Made by a program: the position numbers and the translations under genes. Under the pieces are notes generated by a model that had not been told where the DNA came from, did not search any database, and saw only the letters and a program-made list of their open reading frames with translations. A DNA stretch of 16,806 nucleotides from contig DBCB01000261.1 in NCBI GenBank assembly GCA_002303765.1, positions 8,036-24,841 of the forward strand, given 5' to 3'. The stretch is from Planctomycetaceae bacterium UBA969 (GTDB taxonomy: Bacteria > Planctomycetota > Planctomycetia > Gemmatales > Gemmataceae). Positions 7,406 to 13,974 of this stretch are shown here, piece after piece (positions within the stretch are counted from its first letter, which is position 1; each line of letters opens with the position of its first letter).

Positions 7406-8161
7406 ATGCGTAAGAAATTTGTTGCAGGCAACTGGAAAATGTTCACCGATCATGCCACCGCAAAAAAACTGGCCCAAGAAGTGGTTGCACTCATGGCAGG
7501 AAACCATCAAGTTAATGTCGCTCTCTGCCCACCTTTCACCTACCTTCAAACCGTAGGGGAAGTTCTAAAAGGAACCCATATCGCACTGGGCGCCCAAAAT
7601 TGTTACCACGAAAAAGAAGGTGCTTTCACTGGCGAAATCAGCCCCGCTATGCTCCTCGACATTGGCTGTAAATATGTAATCCTTGGCCATAGCGAACGCA
7701 GACACAAAATGGGTGAATGCGATATCGCAGTAAATAAAAAAGTTCATGCTGCTTTAAACGTAGGGTTGCATGTTATTCTTTGCATGGGCGAAACGCTCGA
7801 TGAACGCCAAGCTAATAAAACCAATGAGATCCTCAAGAATCAACTAGATGGCAGCCTCGCTGGTGTTAGTGCCACCTGTTTCAAATCATTGGTTTTGGCC
7901 TATGAACCCGTTTGGGCCATCGGTACAGGCCATAACGCCACCCCTCAGCAAGCACAAGACGCCCATGCGTTTATTCGTAGCTGGGTTGCCAACCATCATG
8001 GCGCTGAAGTTGCAGCGCATATGGTCATTCAATATGGTGGTAGCGTAAAACCTGATAACGCAGCAAGCCTTTTAAGCCAACCCGATGTCGATGGTGGTTT
8101 GATTGGCGGCGCCAGCCTCAAAGCTGATCAGTTTTTAGGCATCATTCGCGCAGGCATGTAA
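7406..8161 (+). CDS. tpiA: Triosephosphate isomerase
   Basis: The 251-residue TIM-barrel enzyme interconverts dihydroxyacetone phosphate and glyceraldehyde 3-phosphate in glycolysis and gluconeogenesis. Asn9 and Lys11 in AGNWKM, the catalytic electrophile His95 in ILGHSERR (92-99), and the catalytic base Glu167 in AYEPVWAIGTG (165-175, with loop 6) are all present. The phosphate-binding YGGSVKPDNA and DVDGGLIGGASL motifs close the protein. Length is typical and the enzyme should be intact. The ribosome binding site is weak. Its last 14 codons and stop are duplicated 91 bases downstream, in the 3' end of the convergent HEAT gene. Confidence 0.98.
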   Translation: MRKKFVAGNWKMFTDHATAKKLAQEVVALMAGNHQVNVALCPPFTYLQTVGEVLKGTHIALGAQNCYHEKEGAFTGEISPAMLLDIGCKYVILGHSERRHKMGECDIAVNKKVHAALNVGLHVILCMGETLDERQANKTNEILKNQLDGSLAGVSATCFKSLVLAYEPVWAIGTGHNATPQQAQDAHAFIRSWVANHHGAEVAAHMVIQYGGSVKPDNAASLLSQPDVDGGLIGGASLKADQFLGIIRAGM

Positions 8162-8170
8162 ATCTATTTT
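8118..8170 (+). repeat. 53-bp direct repeat, copy 1 (end of tpiA)
   Basis: These 53 bases are identical to 8209-8261. They hold the last tpiA codons (the LKADQFLGIIRAGM region), the TAA at 8159-8161 and nine following bases. Because it encodes a family-conserved C-terminus, this is taken as the ancestral copy of the tpiA part. Confidence 0.97.
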
Positions 8171-8182
8171 AACCAGAAGCTT

Positions 8183-8208
8183 CTCGCAGAGTGCACAACC
8201 TCTGCGAG
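8183..8208. terminator. Hairpin between convergent tpiA and HEAT genes, possible bidirectional terminator
   Basis: CTCGCAGAG (8183-8191) pairs perfectly with CTCTGCGAG (8200-8208) around an 8-base loop. It lies inside the 38-bp spacer between the two 53-bp repeats, where both converging transcripts end. No T-run follows directly on either strand (the nearest on plus is at 8222-8226), so it is a weaker terminator candidate than those after rpmA and dnaK. Confidence 0.5.
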
Positions 8209-8261
8209 TCAAAGCTGATCAGTTTTTAGGCATCATTCGCGCAGGCATGTAAATCTATTTT
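8209..8261 (+). repeat. 53-bp direct repeat, copy 2 (contains the stop codon of the HEAT gene)
   Basis: This is a perfect copy of 8118-8170 with an offset of 91 bases; identity stops at 8262. Read on the minus strand, its first bases supply the last Lys codon and the TAG stop (8255-8257) of the convergent HEAT-repeat gene. On the plus strand it carries an untranslated ghost of the tpiA tail. Confidence 0.97.
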
Positions 8262-9865
8262 GATATTGTCTTGATCGCAAGCCTGGCAGCGTCAACAACC
8301 TCGCCTCGTTTATCGTTTTGCGCCTTCTTCAATGCATCCAAAGCTGCTTTGGCATCGGGTCCAATTTCCCCCAGTGCCTCTGCAGCCATTAGCCTAACCT
8401 GATACGCAGGGTCTTCCAAGGCATCGATCAGTTTTTCGACCGCAGGCTTCGCAAGGCTTTTCATCTTACCCAACGCCAAAGCAGCTTCCCATCGGATTGA
8501 AATGTCTGAATCATTAAGCGCATTAATAAGAGCCGGTATTGCTTTTTCTGCTTTTGGCCCCATCTGCGCCAGTGCGGTTACTGAACGAAACCTAACCTGC
8601 ACATTCAAATCAGTAAGCCCCTTCACCAAAGAAGGCACTGCAGGGTCGCCTGCATGATACAAAGCACTTGCTGCAATCTGCCCAACATTTGCATCTTTAT
8701 CCCGCGAAGCAATCTGCAACAATTCTATTGCTTTTGCATCGTGAATTCCAAGCTGGCCAATCAAAGCAACAACCTCTGCACGAATTCCCGCATCTTCATT
8801 ACCCGCAAGCTTTTCTAAAACAGGAATAAGCAAAGGCGCCAATCCCTTCGGGTCTTTGGTAATTTCCAACAACGCCTCAGCAGCCTTGATTTGAATCAAT
8901 GGAACGGTATCTGTCAGTCTGGCTTTTAATTCGGGCTCTGCAGGTTTTGCATCCGCCCCCATCATTGCAAGAGCATTGATCACCCCTACTCGAACATGTT
9001 CGTCTTCATCCTGCATGCATTTCAACAAAACAGGGAGAGCGGTTTTCGCATCTTTCGAAATCCTGTAAATCGCTTGAGCAGCATGCCCCCGCACCTTTAC
9101 ATCTGTATCAATAAGGCTTCCTTTAAGCGCAGTAATTGCAGTTTTTGCAGGCTCACCTATCATTCCCAATGTCATTGCAGAACCCATGCGAGTCATGCGA
9201 TCTTCAGCATACAAACCCTGGGTGACATCCCCCACAACATCTTTGCCCAAATGTGCCAAAGCCGCTGCCGCACTTGTACGCACTACTGGGTCTGGGTCTC
9301 GCAGCATAGACATCAAAGGCTTAACCGCAGCTTTGGCTTTGCGCTTTGCAAGTTCTGCAGCAGCTTGAACCCGTAATTTATTATTCTCATCCGCCAGTTG
9401 CTTGGTAAGCCTTGCAACTTCAACTGGATCAGGTTCAGGAGGTGGGGGCGCCTGCATGGTCGCCATCTTGTTCATCAAATCCCCAAAGGGGAAAAGAAAC
9501 TTGGCATTGCTGCCCGCAGCCGCTGCCGCTGCAAACATAGGAGTGAAAGGCGTGGCTGTTTCCTGAGTTGGAACATACACATCATTATTTGAATTTAAGG
9601 GAGCGTTGCAATAACCCAAGCAACCCCAGTATTGATTATTAGTGGATCGCAAGGGGCCATTGCAATAACCCAAACAACCCCAGTATTGATTCGAACTAAT
9701 CGGAGGCTTGGTAATGCCCCCAACCGCTGGAATAACGGTATCACGCTGCCCATTTACATTCTGCTGTGCGAGAATCAAACCCACACCTGCAGCACCTACA
9801 ACACCCAGCTTCATAAATTTCGTGAACATGAAAAGCACCGTTTCATCAGGAACTAAAATAACCAT
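8255..9865 (-). CDS. Secreted or membrane-anchored HEAT-repeat protein with duplicated Cys/Trp motif
   Basis: The 536-residue protein has three parts. An N-terminal hydrophobic segment at about 19-33 acts as signal peptide or anchor. A low-complexity linker (41-150) contains an 18-residue tandem duplication around YWGCLGYCN (59-76 and 77-94), an alanine run and a proline-rich stretch. From about 155 to the end there are roughly ten HEAT/PBS-lyase-type helical repeats with the pattern D-x-x-VR-x-x-A-A-x-A-L-x-x-I/MG. Such solenoids usually bind other proteins; no catalytic residues are seen. The start is uncertain: ATG 9865 has AAGG 8 bases upstream, while ATG 9829 (residue 13) and ATG 9814 (residue 18) give more usual signal peptides. 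It lies 61 bases after the sulfatase stop and may share that transcript. Its stop codon lies in the duplicated 53-bp segment. Confidence 0.85.
   Translation of the reverse strand: MVILVPDETVLFMFTKFMKLGVVGAAGVGLILAQQNVNGQRDTVIPAVGGITKPPISSNQYWGCLGYCNGPLRSTNNQYWGCLGYCNAPLNSNNDVYVPTQETATPFTPMFAAAAAAGSNAKFLFPFGDLMNKMATMQAPPPPEPDPVEVARLTKQLADENNKLRVQAAAELAKRKAKAAVKPLMSMLRDPDPVVRTSAAAALAHLGKDVVGDVTQGLYAEDRMTRMGSAMTLGMIGEPAKTAITALKGSLIDTDVKVRGHAAQAIYRISKDAKTALPVLLKCMQDEDEHVRVGVINALAMMGADAKPAEPELKARLTDTVPLIQIKAAEALLEITKDPKGLAPLLIPVLEKLAGNEDAGIRAEVVALIGQLGIHDAKAIELLQIASRDKDANVGQIAASALYHAGDPAVPSLVKGLTDLNVQVRFRSVTALAQMGPKAEKAIPALINALNDSDISIRWEAALALGKMKSLAKPAVEKLIDALEDPAYQVRLMAAEALGEIGPDAKAALDALKKAQNDKRGEVVDAARLAIKTISK
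9606..9637 (-). repeat. Intragenic repeat, copy 2 of the YWGCLGYCN coding unit
   Basis: These 32 bases match 9660-9691 at 31 positions, in a 54-base (18-codon) tandem unit within the HEAT gene. Near-identity at DNA level points to a recent duplication or gene conversion. Confidence 0.9.
9660..9691 (-). repeat. Intragenic repeat, copy 1 of the YWGCLGYCN coding unit
   Basis: Partner of 9606-9637 with one mismatch. It encodes residues NQYWGCLGYCN starting at position 59 of the HEAT protein. Confidence 0.9.
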
Positions 9866-9926
9866 TAAAACAACCTTATTGTATCAGAACAGAAAGGAAC
9901 TGCATCGGGTTGTTTGATTGCTACGA

Positions 9927-11294
9927 CTAGTTCTTTTCTTTCACAAGATCCTCAGGCAACTTCGTAACATCATCCTTCTTTAACTCTTGAAGTATGGCTT
10001 GAAGTTCCTTCACCTTATCAGGCATTTTGTCACCAAGGTTGCTAGTTTCGTAAGGATCTTTCTCTAAATGATAAAGCTCTGCTTTTGCCTTGCCCTTGTA
10101 CTCAATCAATTTCCAACCAGCACGATTGACAACCGAACCACTGGGATGCGGGATGTAAATATTCCTCGGCTCAGGTTTTTGCAATTTACCCGTGATCACA
10201 GGCCAGATATCAAGACCATCCTGCTTAAAATCAAGTGGGCGGTTCCAACCCGCCAGTTTTGTCAAGGTAGGCATCCAATCGCAAGCATGCAAAGGAGCAC
10301 TAACCTTGCGTGGCTCTAAAGTGCCCGGCCAGTTCGCAAACGCACACACCCGAATTCCCCCCTCATACAAAGTATTCTTCTGCCCACGCAAAGGCAGATT
10401 GCTACTGAGCGCAGGGGTGGGTGGCACCTTGCTAACATAGGCATTACCACCGGAATGAAGGCCTCCATTATCTGAAGTAAAAACGATTAGTGTATTTTTG
10501 CGCTGCCCGGTTTTTTCCAAAGCTTCGATGAATCCACCTATCTTTGTATCCAACTGGGTTACAAAAGAACCAAAACGCTGCAACGATTCATTCTTTGCGG
10601 GGTCATCATTGAGCTTCGCATTTTTGTATTTTAACTTGTATTCTTCAGGAGCATCCACGGGAATATGGACCGCATGAAAAGGCACATAAATAAACCAAGG
10701 AGCCTTTCTATCTGCATTGATCCAGCCCAGCACCTCCTTGCTGACCAGTTCTGTTGCGTTGCCCTCTTCATCAATGCGTTTGCCATTGCGATGCCAAGTA
10801 TCTTCGTAAGGCCCTTTTCGATACTTGTGATTCCAAGGGTCAACCGCCCCATTAAGTGAACCATAACTATAATCAAACCCATAATTCTGCGGGCCCCATT
10901 CAAGCTTGGAACCGAGATGCCATTTCCCCGCCATGTGAGTGCTATACCCCGCTTGCTTAAGCGCAGTAGCAAGAGTGACCGTGCCTGGGGGGAAGGCCCT
11001 TAAGTTAGTTGGCGAAAGCACATGAGGGCCGAATCTGCTGGTAAACCTGCCAGAAAGCAATGCAGTCCGGGTAGGCGAGCAAACGGGCTGAACATAATGC
11101 TGGTCGAGTTCAACCCCCTCTTTTACAAGCTTATCCATCACGGGCGTTTGAAAGCTTCCCCCATGCCAGCCTACATCTTTCCACCCTAAATCATCTGCAA
11201 CGATCAAAAGAATGTTTGGCTTGGAAGCATCCACTGCAAAAAGATTATTACCAAGAAACAGAAGCACCAGAAAAGAATGCGTTAATTTCAACAT
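9927..11294 (-). CDS. Secreted formylglycine-dependent sulfatase (arylsulfatase-like)
   Basis: With the start at 11294 the product is 455 residues. It has an N-terminal signal peptide (MLKLTHSFLVLLFLGNNLFA) and then the sulfatase alkaline-phosphatase-like fold. Metal and active-site residues of the type I family are present: Asp34 and Asp35 in ADDLG, the formylglycine site CSPTR (Cys72, Arg76), AGKWHLG with Lys124 and His126, His207 in FHAVH, TSDNGG with Asp275/Asn276, and Lys306 before LYEGGIRV. It should remove sulfate esters outside the cytoplasm, likely from a polysaccharide or other carbohydrate, after Cys72 is matured by an FGE or anSME enzyme not encoded here. The frame extends to an ATG at 11342, but that overlaps the upstream gene and places 16 residues before the signal peptide, so I rejected it. 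The substrate is unknown. Confidence 0.94.
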   Translation of the reverse strand: MLKLTHSFLVLLFLGNNLFAVDASKPNILLIVADDLGWKDVGWHGGSFQTPVMDKLVKEGVELDQHYVQPVCSPTRTALLSGRFTSRFGPHVLSPTNLRAFPPGTVTLATALKQAGYSTHMAGKWHLGSKLEWGPQNYGFDYSYGSLNGAVDPWNHKYRKGPYEDTWHRNGKRIDEEGNATELVSKEVLGWINADRKAPWFIYVPFHAVHIPVDAPEEYKLKYKNAKLNDDPAKNESLQRFGSFVTQLDTKIGGFIEALEKTGQRKNTLIVFTSDNGGLHSGGNAYVSKVPPTPALSSNLPLRGQKNTLYEGGIRVCAFANWPGTLEPRKVSAPLHACDWMPTLTKLAGWNRPLDFKQDGLDIWPVITGKLQKPEPRNIYIPHPSGSVVNRAGWKLIEYKGKAKAELYHLEKDPYETSNLGDKMPDKVKELQAILQELKKDDVTKLPEDLVKEKN

Positions 11295-11325
11295 GAGTTT
11301 CTCAATAGAAATAAAGTCGGGGCAA

Positions 11326-11568
11326 TCAACCAATTGAATCATTAGCCTTGCGGTATGTCAAAGGAAGAATCAAACCCATCAATACCATGAGCAAGGTAAC
11401 CGTAAGCACCAGCAATACTCCAAAAAACAATTCTGTCTCGCTTAAAGGTAACTTTGTCAGCTTGTACATTCCCAAACAAAAAACTGTATTTGCTGCAATC
11501 CAACTACCCATCTGCCCAACCTTGACATCAAAAGATTGAGAAGTGATACATTTAAAAAATTGCGACAT
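11326..11568 (-). CDS. Small 80-residue membrane protein of unknown function
   Basis: The product has a polar N-terminus, a moderately hydrophobic stretch at about 21-36 and a strong membrane segment at about 47-70 (ELFFGVLLVLTVTLLMVLMG), ending in a short basic tail. The ribosome binding site AGGAG with 7-base spacing is the best in the window, supporting a real gene. It sits between the MFS gene (76 bases upstream) and the sulfatase (31 bases downstream), all on the minus strand. No family is recognised. Confidence 0.75.
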   Translation of the reverse strand: MSQFFKCITSQSFDVKVGQMGSWIAANTVFCLGMYKLTKLPLSETELFFGVLLVLTVTLLMVLMGLILPLTYRKANDSIG

Positions 11569-11644
11569 GGGTATCTCCTGTATGAGAAAGGTTTAACTAA
11601 GCCGATGTTATTGTGCTCATAGAATTAGTACAAGTAAATAAGTA

Positions 11645-12904
11645 TTAACAGGCTAAATCATCGTTTTTTGATAGAGGAACAAGCCAAATACTTATGGCCC
11701 CAAGCAGGTAAATCAAACCACAAATTGCACCTATGTGCGAATAAGACCCGCCAAGAAAAACGAACAGAGTTCCAGCAAAAAAAACACCAATCGCAGTGAC
11801 AAATCTGCCGACATTATAAGAGATACCACTCCCTGCAGCACGGACTCGAATAGGAAACAAAGCAGGAAGATAAAGAGGAAGCCATCCAAAAAAAAGAGTT
11901 GCAACAAAACCTTGGGCAAAAACGATGGGCAAAAAAGATACTTCCAAAGGCTTGGTTACCAGAAAGAGCAACAGTGTGAGAGTAGTTGAGCCAATACTAA
12001 AAATAAAATAAGAAAGCCTTCGTCCAAGAAATGAGGCAATCTGAGCTCCAAAGAAACTCCCCAAAACCGCTCCCACAGCCCACCACCCCTGTGTTACCGC
12101 CTTGTATCCAGGATCGATTGCACCCCCAAGCTTGTCAGCCCATGGGATCATCCATTTGCTTGCAGCCCAAGCGCCAACCAAGGGAACTGTTCCAAGGATA
12201 ATGCCGGTCAAAGTTAAAATTAGCAAAGGAGGTTTGAACAAAAGTAAAAGTGAAGAACCCGAAACATGAGCGGGAACAGTTCTTTCATTCAATTTAAACG
12301 CAATCCACTTAGGAGAATCAGGAAGGAAAAAAAAGATCAAGATACCGAGAACTGCGGGAGCTCCCGCAAGATGAAATATCCAGCGCCAAGAATCCGGTGT
12401 GATATGCCAATGTTGAGCAATCTGGGACAGTAATAATATTCCGCCATTAAGTGCAGCACCCATTAATCCAGCAACAATGGGCCTTGATTTGTCAGGCCAA
12501 CATTCTGCAACCAAAGCAACAGCATTGGGCCAAACACCGCCTACACCAAGTCCAACCATAAAACGCAGGACTAGCATTTGCAAAGGCGTGGTCACAAAAG
12601 CCCCAAGCCCTGCAAACAAAGAGTAAAAAATAATGGAAATACCAAGTGCCCTTGCTCTTCCAAAAGTATCGCCCACCTGTCCAAGAAAAATCCCACCCAC
12701 CGCAGCACCCAGCATCAAACCCGCAGTATAACTTGCAAACCACTCTCCGCCCAATGACGCAGTGTAAGATCCTCCAAGTAAATCCTGGGTCACCGAAAGA
12801 GATGCCACGGGCATAAGACCAAGTTCAAATCCATCAAAAAGCATGGCTGCAAACGCTGCCAGCAATACCAATGATTTCTTTGCCCATGATAACTCGACGC
12901 TCAT
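11645..12904 (-). CDS. MFS transporter (organic-acid or sugar symporter-like)
   Basis: This 419-residue inner-membrane protein has about 12 hydrophobic segments and clear major facilitator motifs. The loop 2-3 motif is GQVGDTFGRARAL (75-87), repeated in weaker form as ASFLGRR (290-296). Between them lies RFMVGLGVGGVWPNAVALVAE (114-134), and FPIRVRAAGSGISYNVGR (350-367) is in the second half. This pattern, with Asp24 in the first helix (LFDGFELG), resembles the aromatic-acid and metabolite:H+ symporter branches rather than drug exporters, so I infer uptake of a small anion driven by protons. The substrate is not known. The start overlaps the stop of the upstream dehydrogenase by 4 bases (ATGA), with AGG 5 bases upstream, so the two are probably translationally coupled. 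Confidence 0.9.
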   Translation of the reverse strand: MSVELSWAKKSLVLLAAFAAMLFDGFELGLMPVASLSVTQDLLGGSYTASLGGEWFASYTAGLMLGAAVGGIFLGQVGDTFGRARALGISIIFYSLFAGLGAFVTTPLQMLVLRFMVGLGVGGVWPNAVALVAECWPDKSRPIVAGLMGAALNGGILLLSQIAQHWHITPDSWRWIFHLAGAPAVLGILIFFFLPDSPKWIAFKLNERTVPAHVSGSSLLLLFKPPLLILTLTGIILGTVPLVGAWAASKWMIPWADKLGGAIDPGYKAVTQGWWAVGAVLGSFFGAQIASFLGRRLSYFIFSIGSTTLTLLLFLVTKPLEVSFLPIVFAQGFVATLFFGWLPLYLPALFPIRVRAAGSGISYNVGRFVTAIGVFFAGTLFVFLGGSYSHIGAICGLIYLLGAISIWLVPLSKNDDLAC

Positions 12905-13845
12905 GAGCCTAAACCTTTACCAAGAGATTCGATCGCCTTTAAAATAGCACTGTTGTCCAGATCTCCCAAGCCTAACCTTTTGCCCCGCTCAAGAATATCG
13001 AAGTGAGTTTCAGAAAAAGGCAGGGAGATTTTCATCTCATTCGCAGCATCAAGCATTAACGAAACATCCTTCATGTGCTGGGCAAGTTTCGCCTGCGGTT
13101 CAAATTCTGCATGAATCATTTTTTCGCCCTTGGTATCCATGATACGGGAGTACGCAGCGCTTTCTCTCAGAAGATATAGAACCTGAACAAGGTCGAGGCC
13201 AAAAGCCTTGGCTAAAACAAGACCCTCTGCAAGTGCTGCCCGATTTATCCCAAGCACCAGATTACTTACCAATTTAATCTGCGATGCGGTTCCTGAAGCC
13301 CCCGTATAAAAAACTTTTCTTGCAACCAACTTCAACAACTCTAGGGATTGTTCAAACGATTCCTTGCAACCGCCCACCATTATCATTGCTTCGCCAGACG
13401 AAACCTGAACACTGCTTCCGGAAACTGTTGTATCGAGATATTGAATCCCCAATGCTGAAAGTTCTAAAGCAAGGGCGATAGTATCTTTGGGGTTCCCAGT
13501 AGTGGCATCAAGAATTATCGTTCCCTTGGTAAGGCTGCTTAGATTTGCATGAATCACCTGATTTACAATCTTACTATCAGGCAGGCAGAGAAACACCACC
13601 TTGGAACTAGCAAAAACTTCTCCTGCGTCCTTGGATTTCACAAAGGGGGGCGTCGTTAGAGAATCCATCCTCAATGGATCCCCATCAAAAACAATGGGCG
13701 AAATACCTCCTAGAGACAATCTCAATGCTATCGCATTGCCCAACAACCCCACACCAATCAATCCTGCTGTTTTTAATCCACCTTCCTTAATCATCGCACC
13801 CCCATGATAAAACTCTTTCATGCTAGATAGTGCACCAAGAACCAT
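12901..13845 (-). CDS. 3-hydroxyisobutyrate dehydrogenase-like beta-hydroxyacid dehydrogenase
   Basis: The product (314 residues from the first ATG) is an NAD(P)-dependent oxidoreductase of the beta-hydroxyacid dehydrogenase family, which includes 3-hydroxyisobutyrate and tartronate-semialdehyde (glycerate) enzymes. A Rossmann motif GLIGVGLLG (28-36), VVFLCLPD (83-90), the substrate loop DTTVSGSS with MIMVGG (138-159), catalytic Lys191 in QIKLVSN, and KD at 259-260 are all present. The family's DAPVSGG motif is altered to DTTVSGSS, which may affect substrate choice. Possible starts are 13845 (weak GAGAAG), 13821 and 13794. The last (MIKEGGLKTAGLIG) places the Rossmann fold at the usual distance and has a G-rich stretch just upstream. 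It overlaps the MFS gene by 4 bases, suggesting the transporter brings in its substrate. Confidence 0.9.
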   Translation of the reverse strand: MVLGALSSMKEFYHGGAMIKEGGLKTAGLIGVGLLGNAIALRLSLGGISPIVFDGDPLRMDSLTTPPFVKSKDAGEVFASSKVVFLCLPDSKIVNQVIHANLSSLTKGTIILDATTGNPKDTIALALELSALGIQYLDTTVSGSSVQVSSGEAMIMVGGCKESFEQSLELLKLVARKVFYTGASGTASQIKLVSNLVLGINRAALAEGLVLAKAFGLDLVQVLYLLRESAAYSRIMDTKGEKMIHAEFEPQAKLAQHMKDVSLMLDAANEMKISLPFSETHFDILERGKRLGLGDLDNSAILKAIESLGKGLGS

Positions 13846-13893
13846 TACTTCTCAAGCTTTTTCAATTTAATCAAGATTTGTAACCAATAAAAT

Positions 13894-13922
13894 TAAACAC
13901 CCCACATCCAGAGAAGTATAAT
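13894..13922 (+). promoter_or_regulatory. Probable promoter for the HTTM gene
   Basis: A perfect TATAAT (13917-13922) is preceded by TAAACA (13894-13899, four of six) with a 17-base spacer. Transcription would start near 13929, about 35-45 bases before the candidate starts. It lies in the divergent gap to the dehydrogenase gene, for which I see no convincing promoter on the minus strand. Confidence 0.5.
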
Positions 13923-13974
13923 AATATAGGTCAATGTACTTACTGATTTTTCTTAAAGAACCTTGCGAACACCG

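Noticed and set aside
8118..8261. Reading the 53-bp repeats as ends of a mobile element or a CRISPR unit
   Set aside because: There are only two copies with a 38-bp spacer, one copy is coding sequence of tpiA, and there is no transposase or further repeat.
11295..11342. Upstream ATG for the sulfatase
   Set aside because: It would overlap the preceding 80-residue gene and put 16 non-signal residues before a clear signal peptide.
13963..13974. TTG start for the HTTM gene
   Set aside because: An ATG lies four codons downstream and neither has a better ribosome binding site; the TTG is kept only as an alternative.
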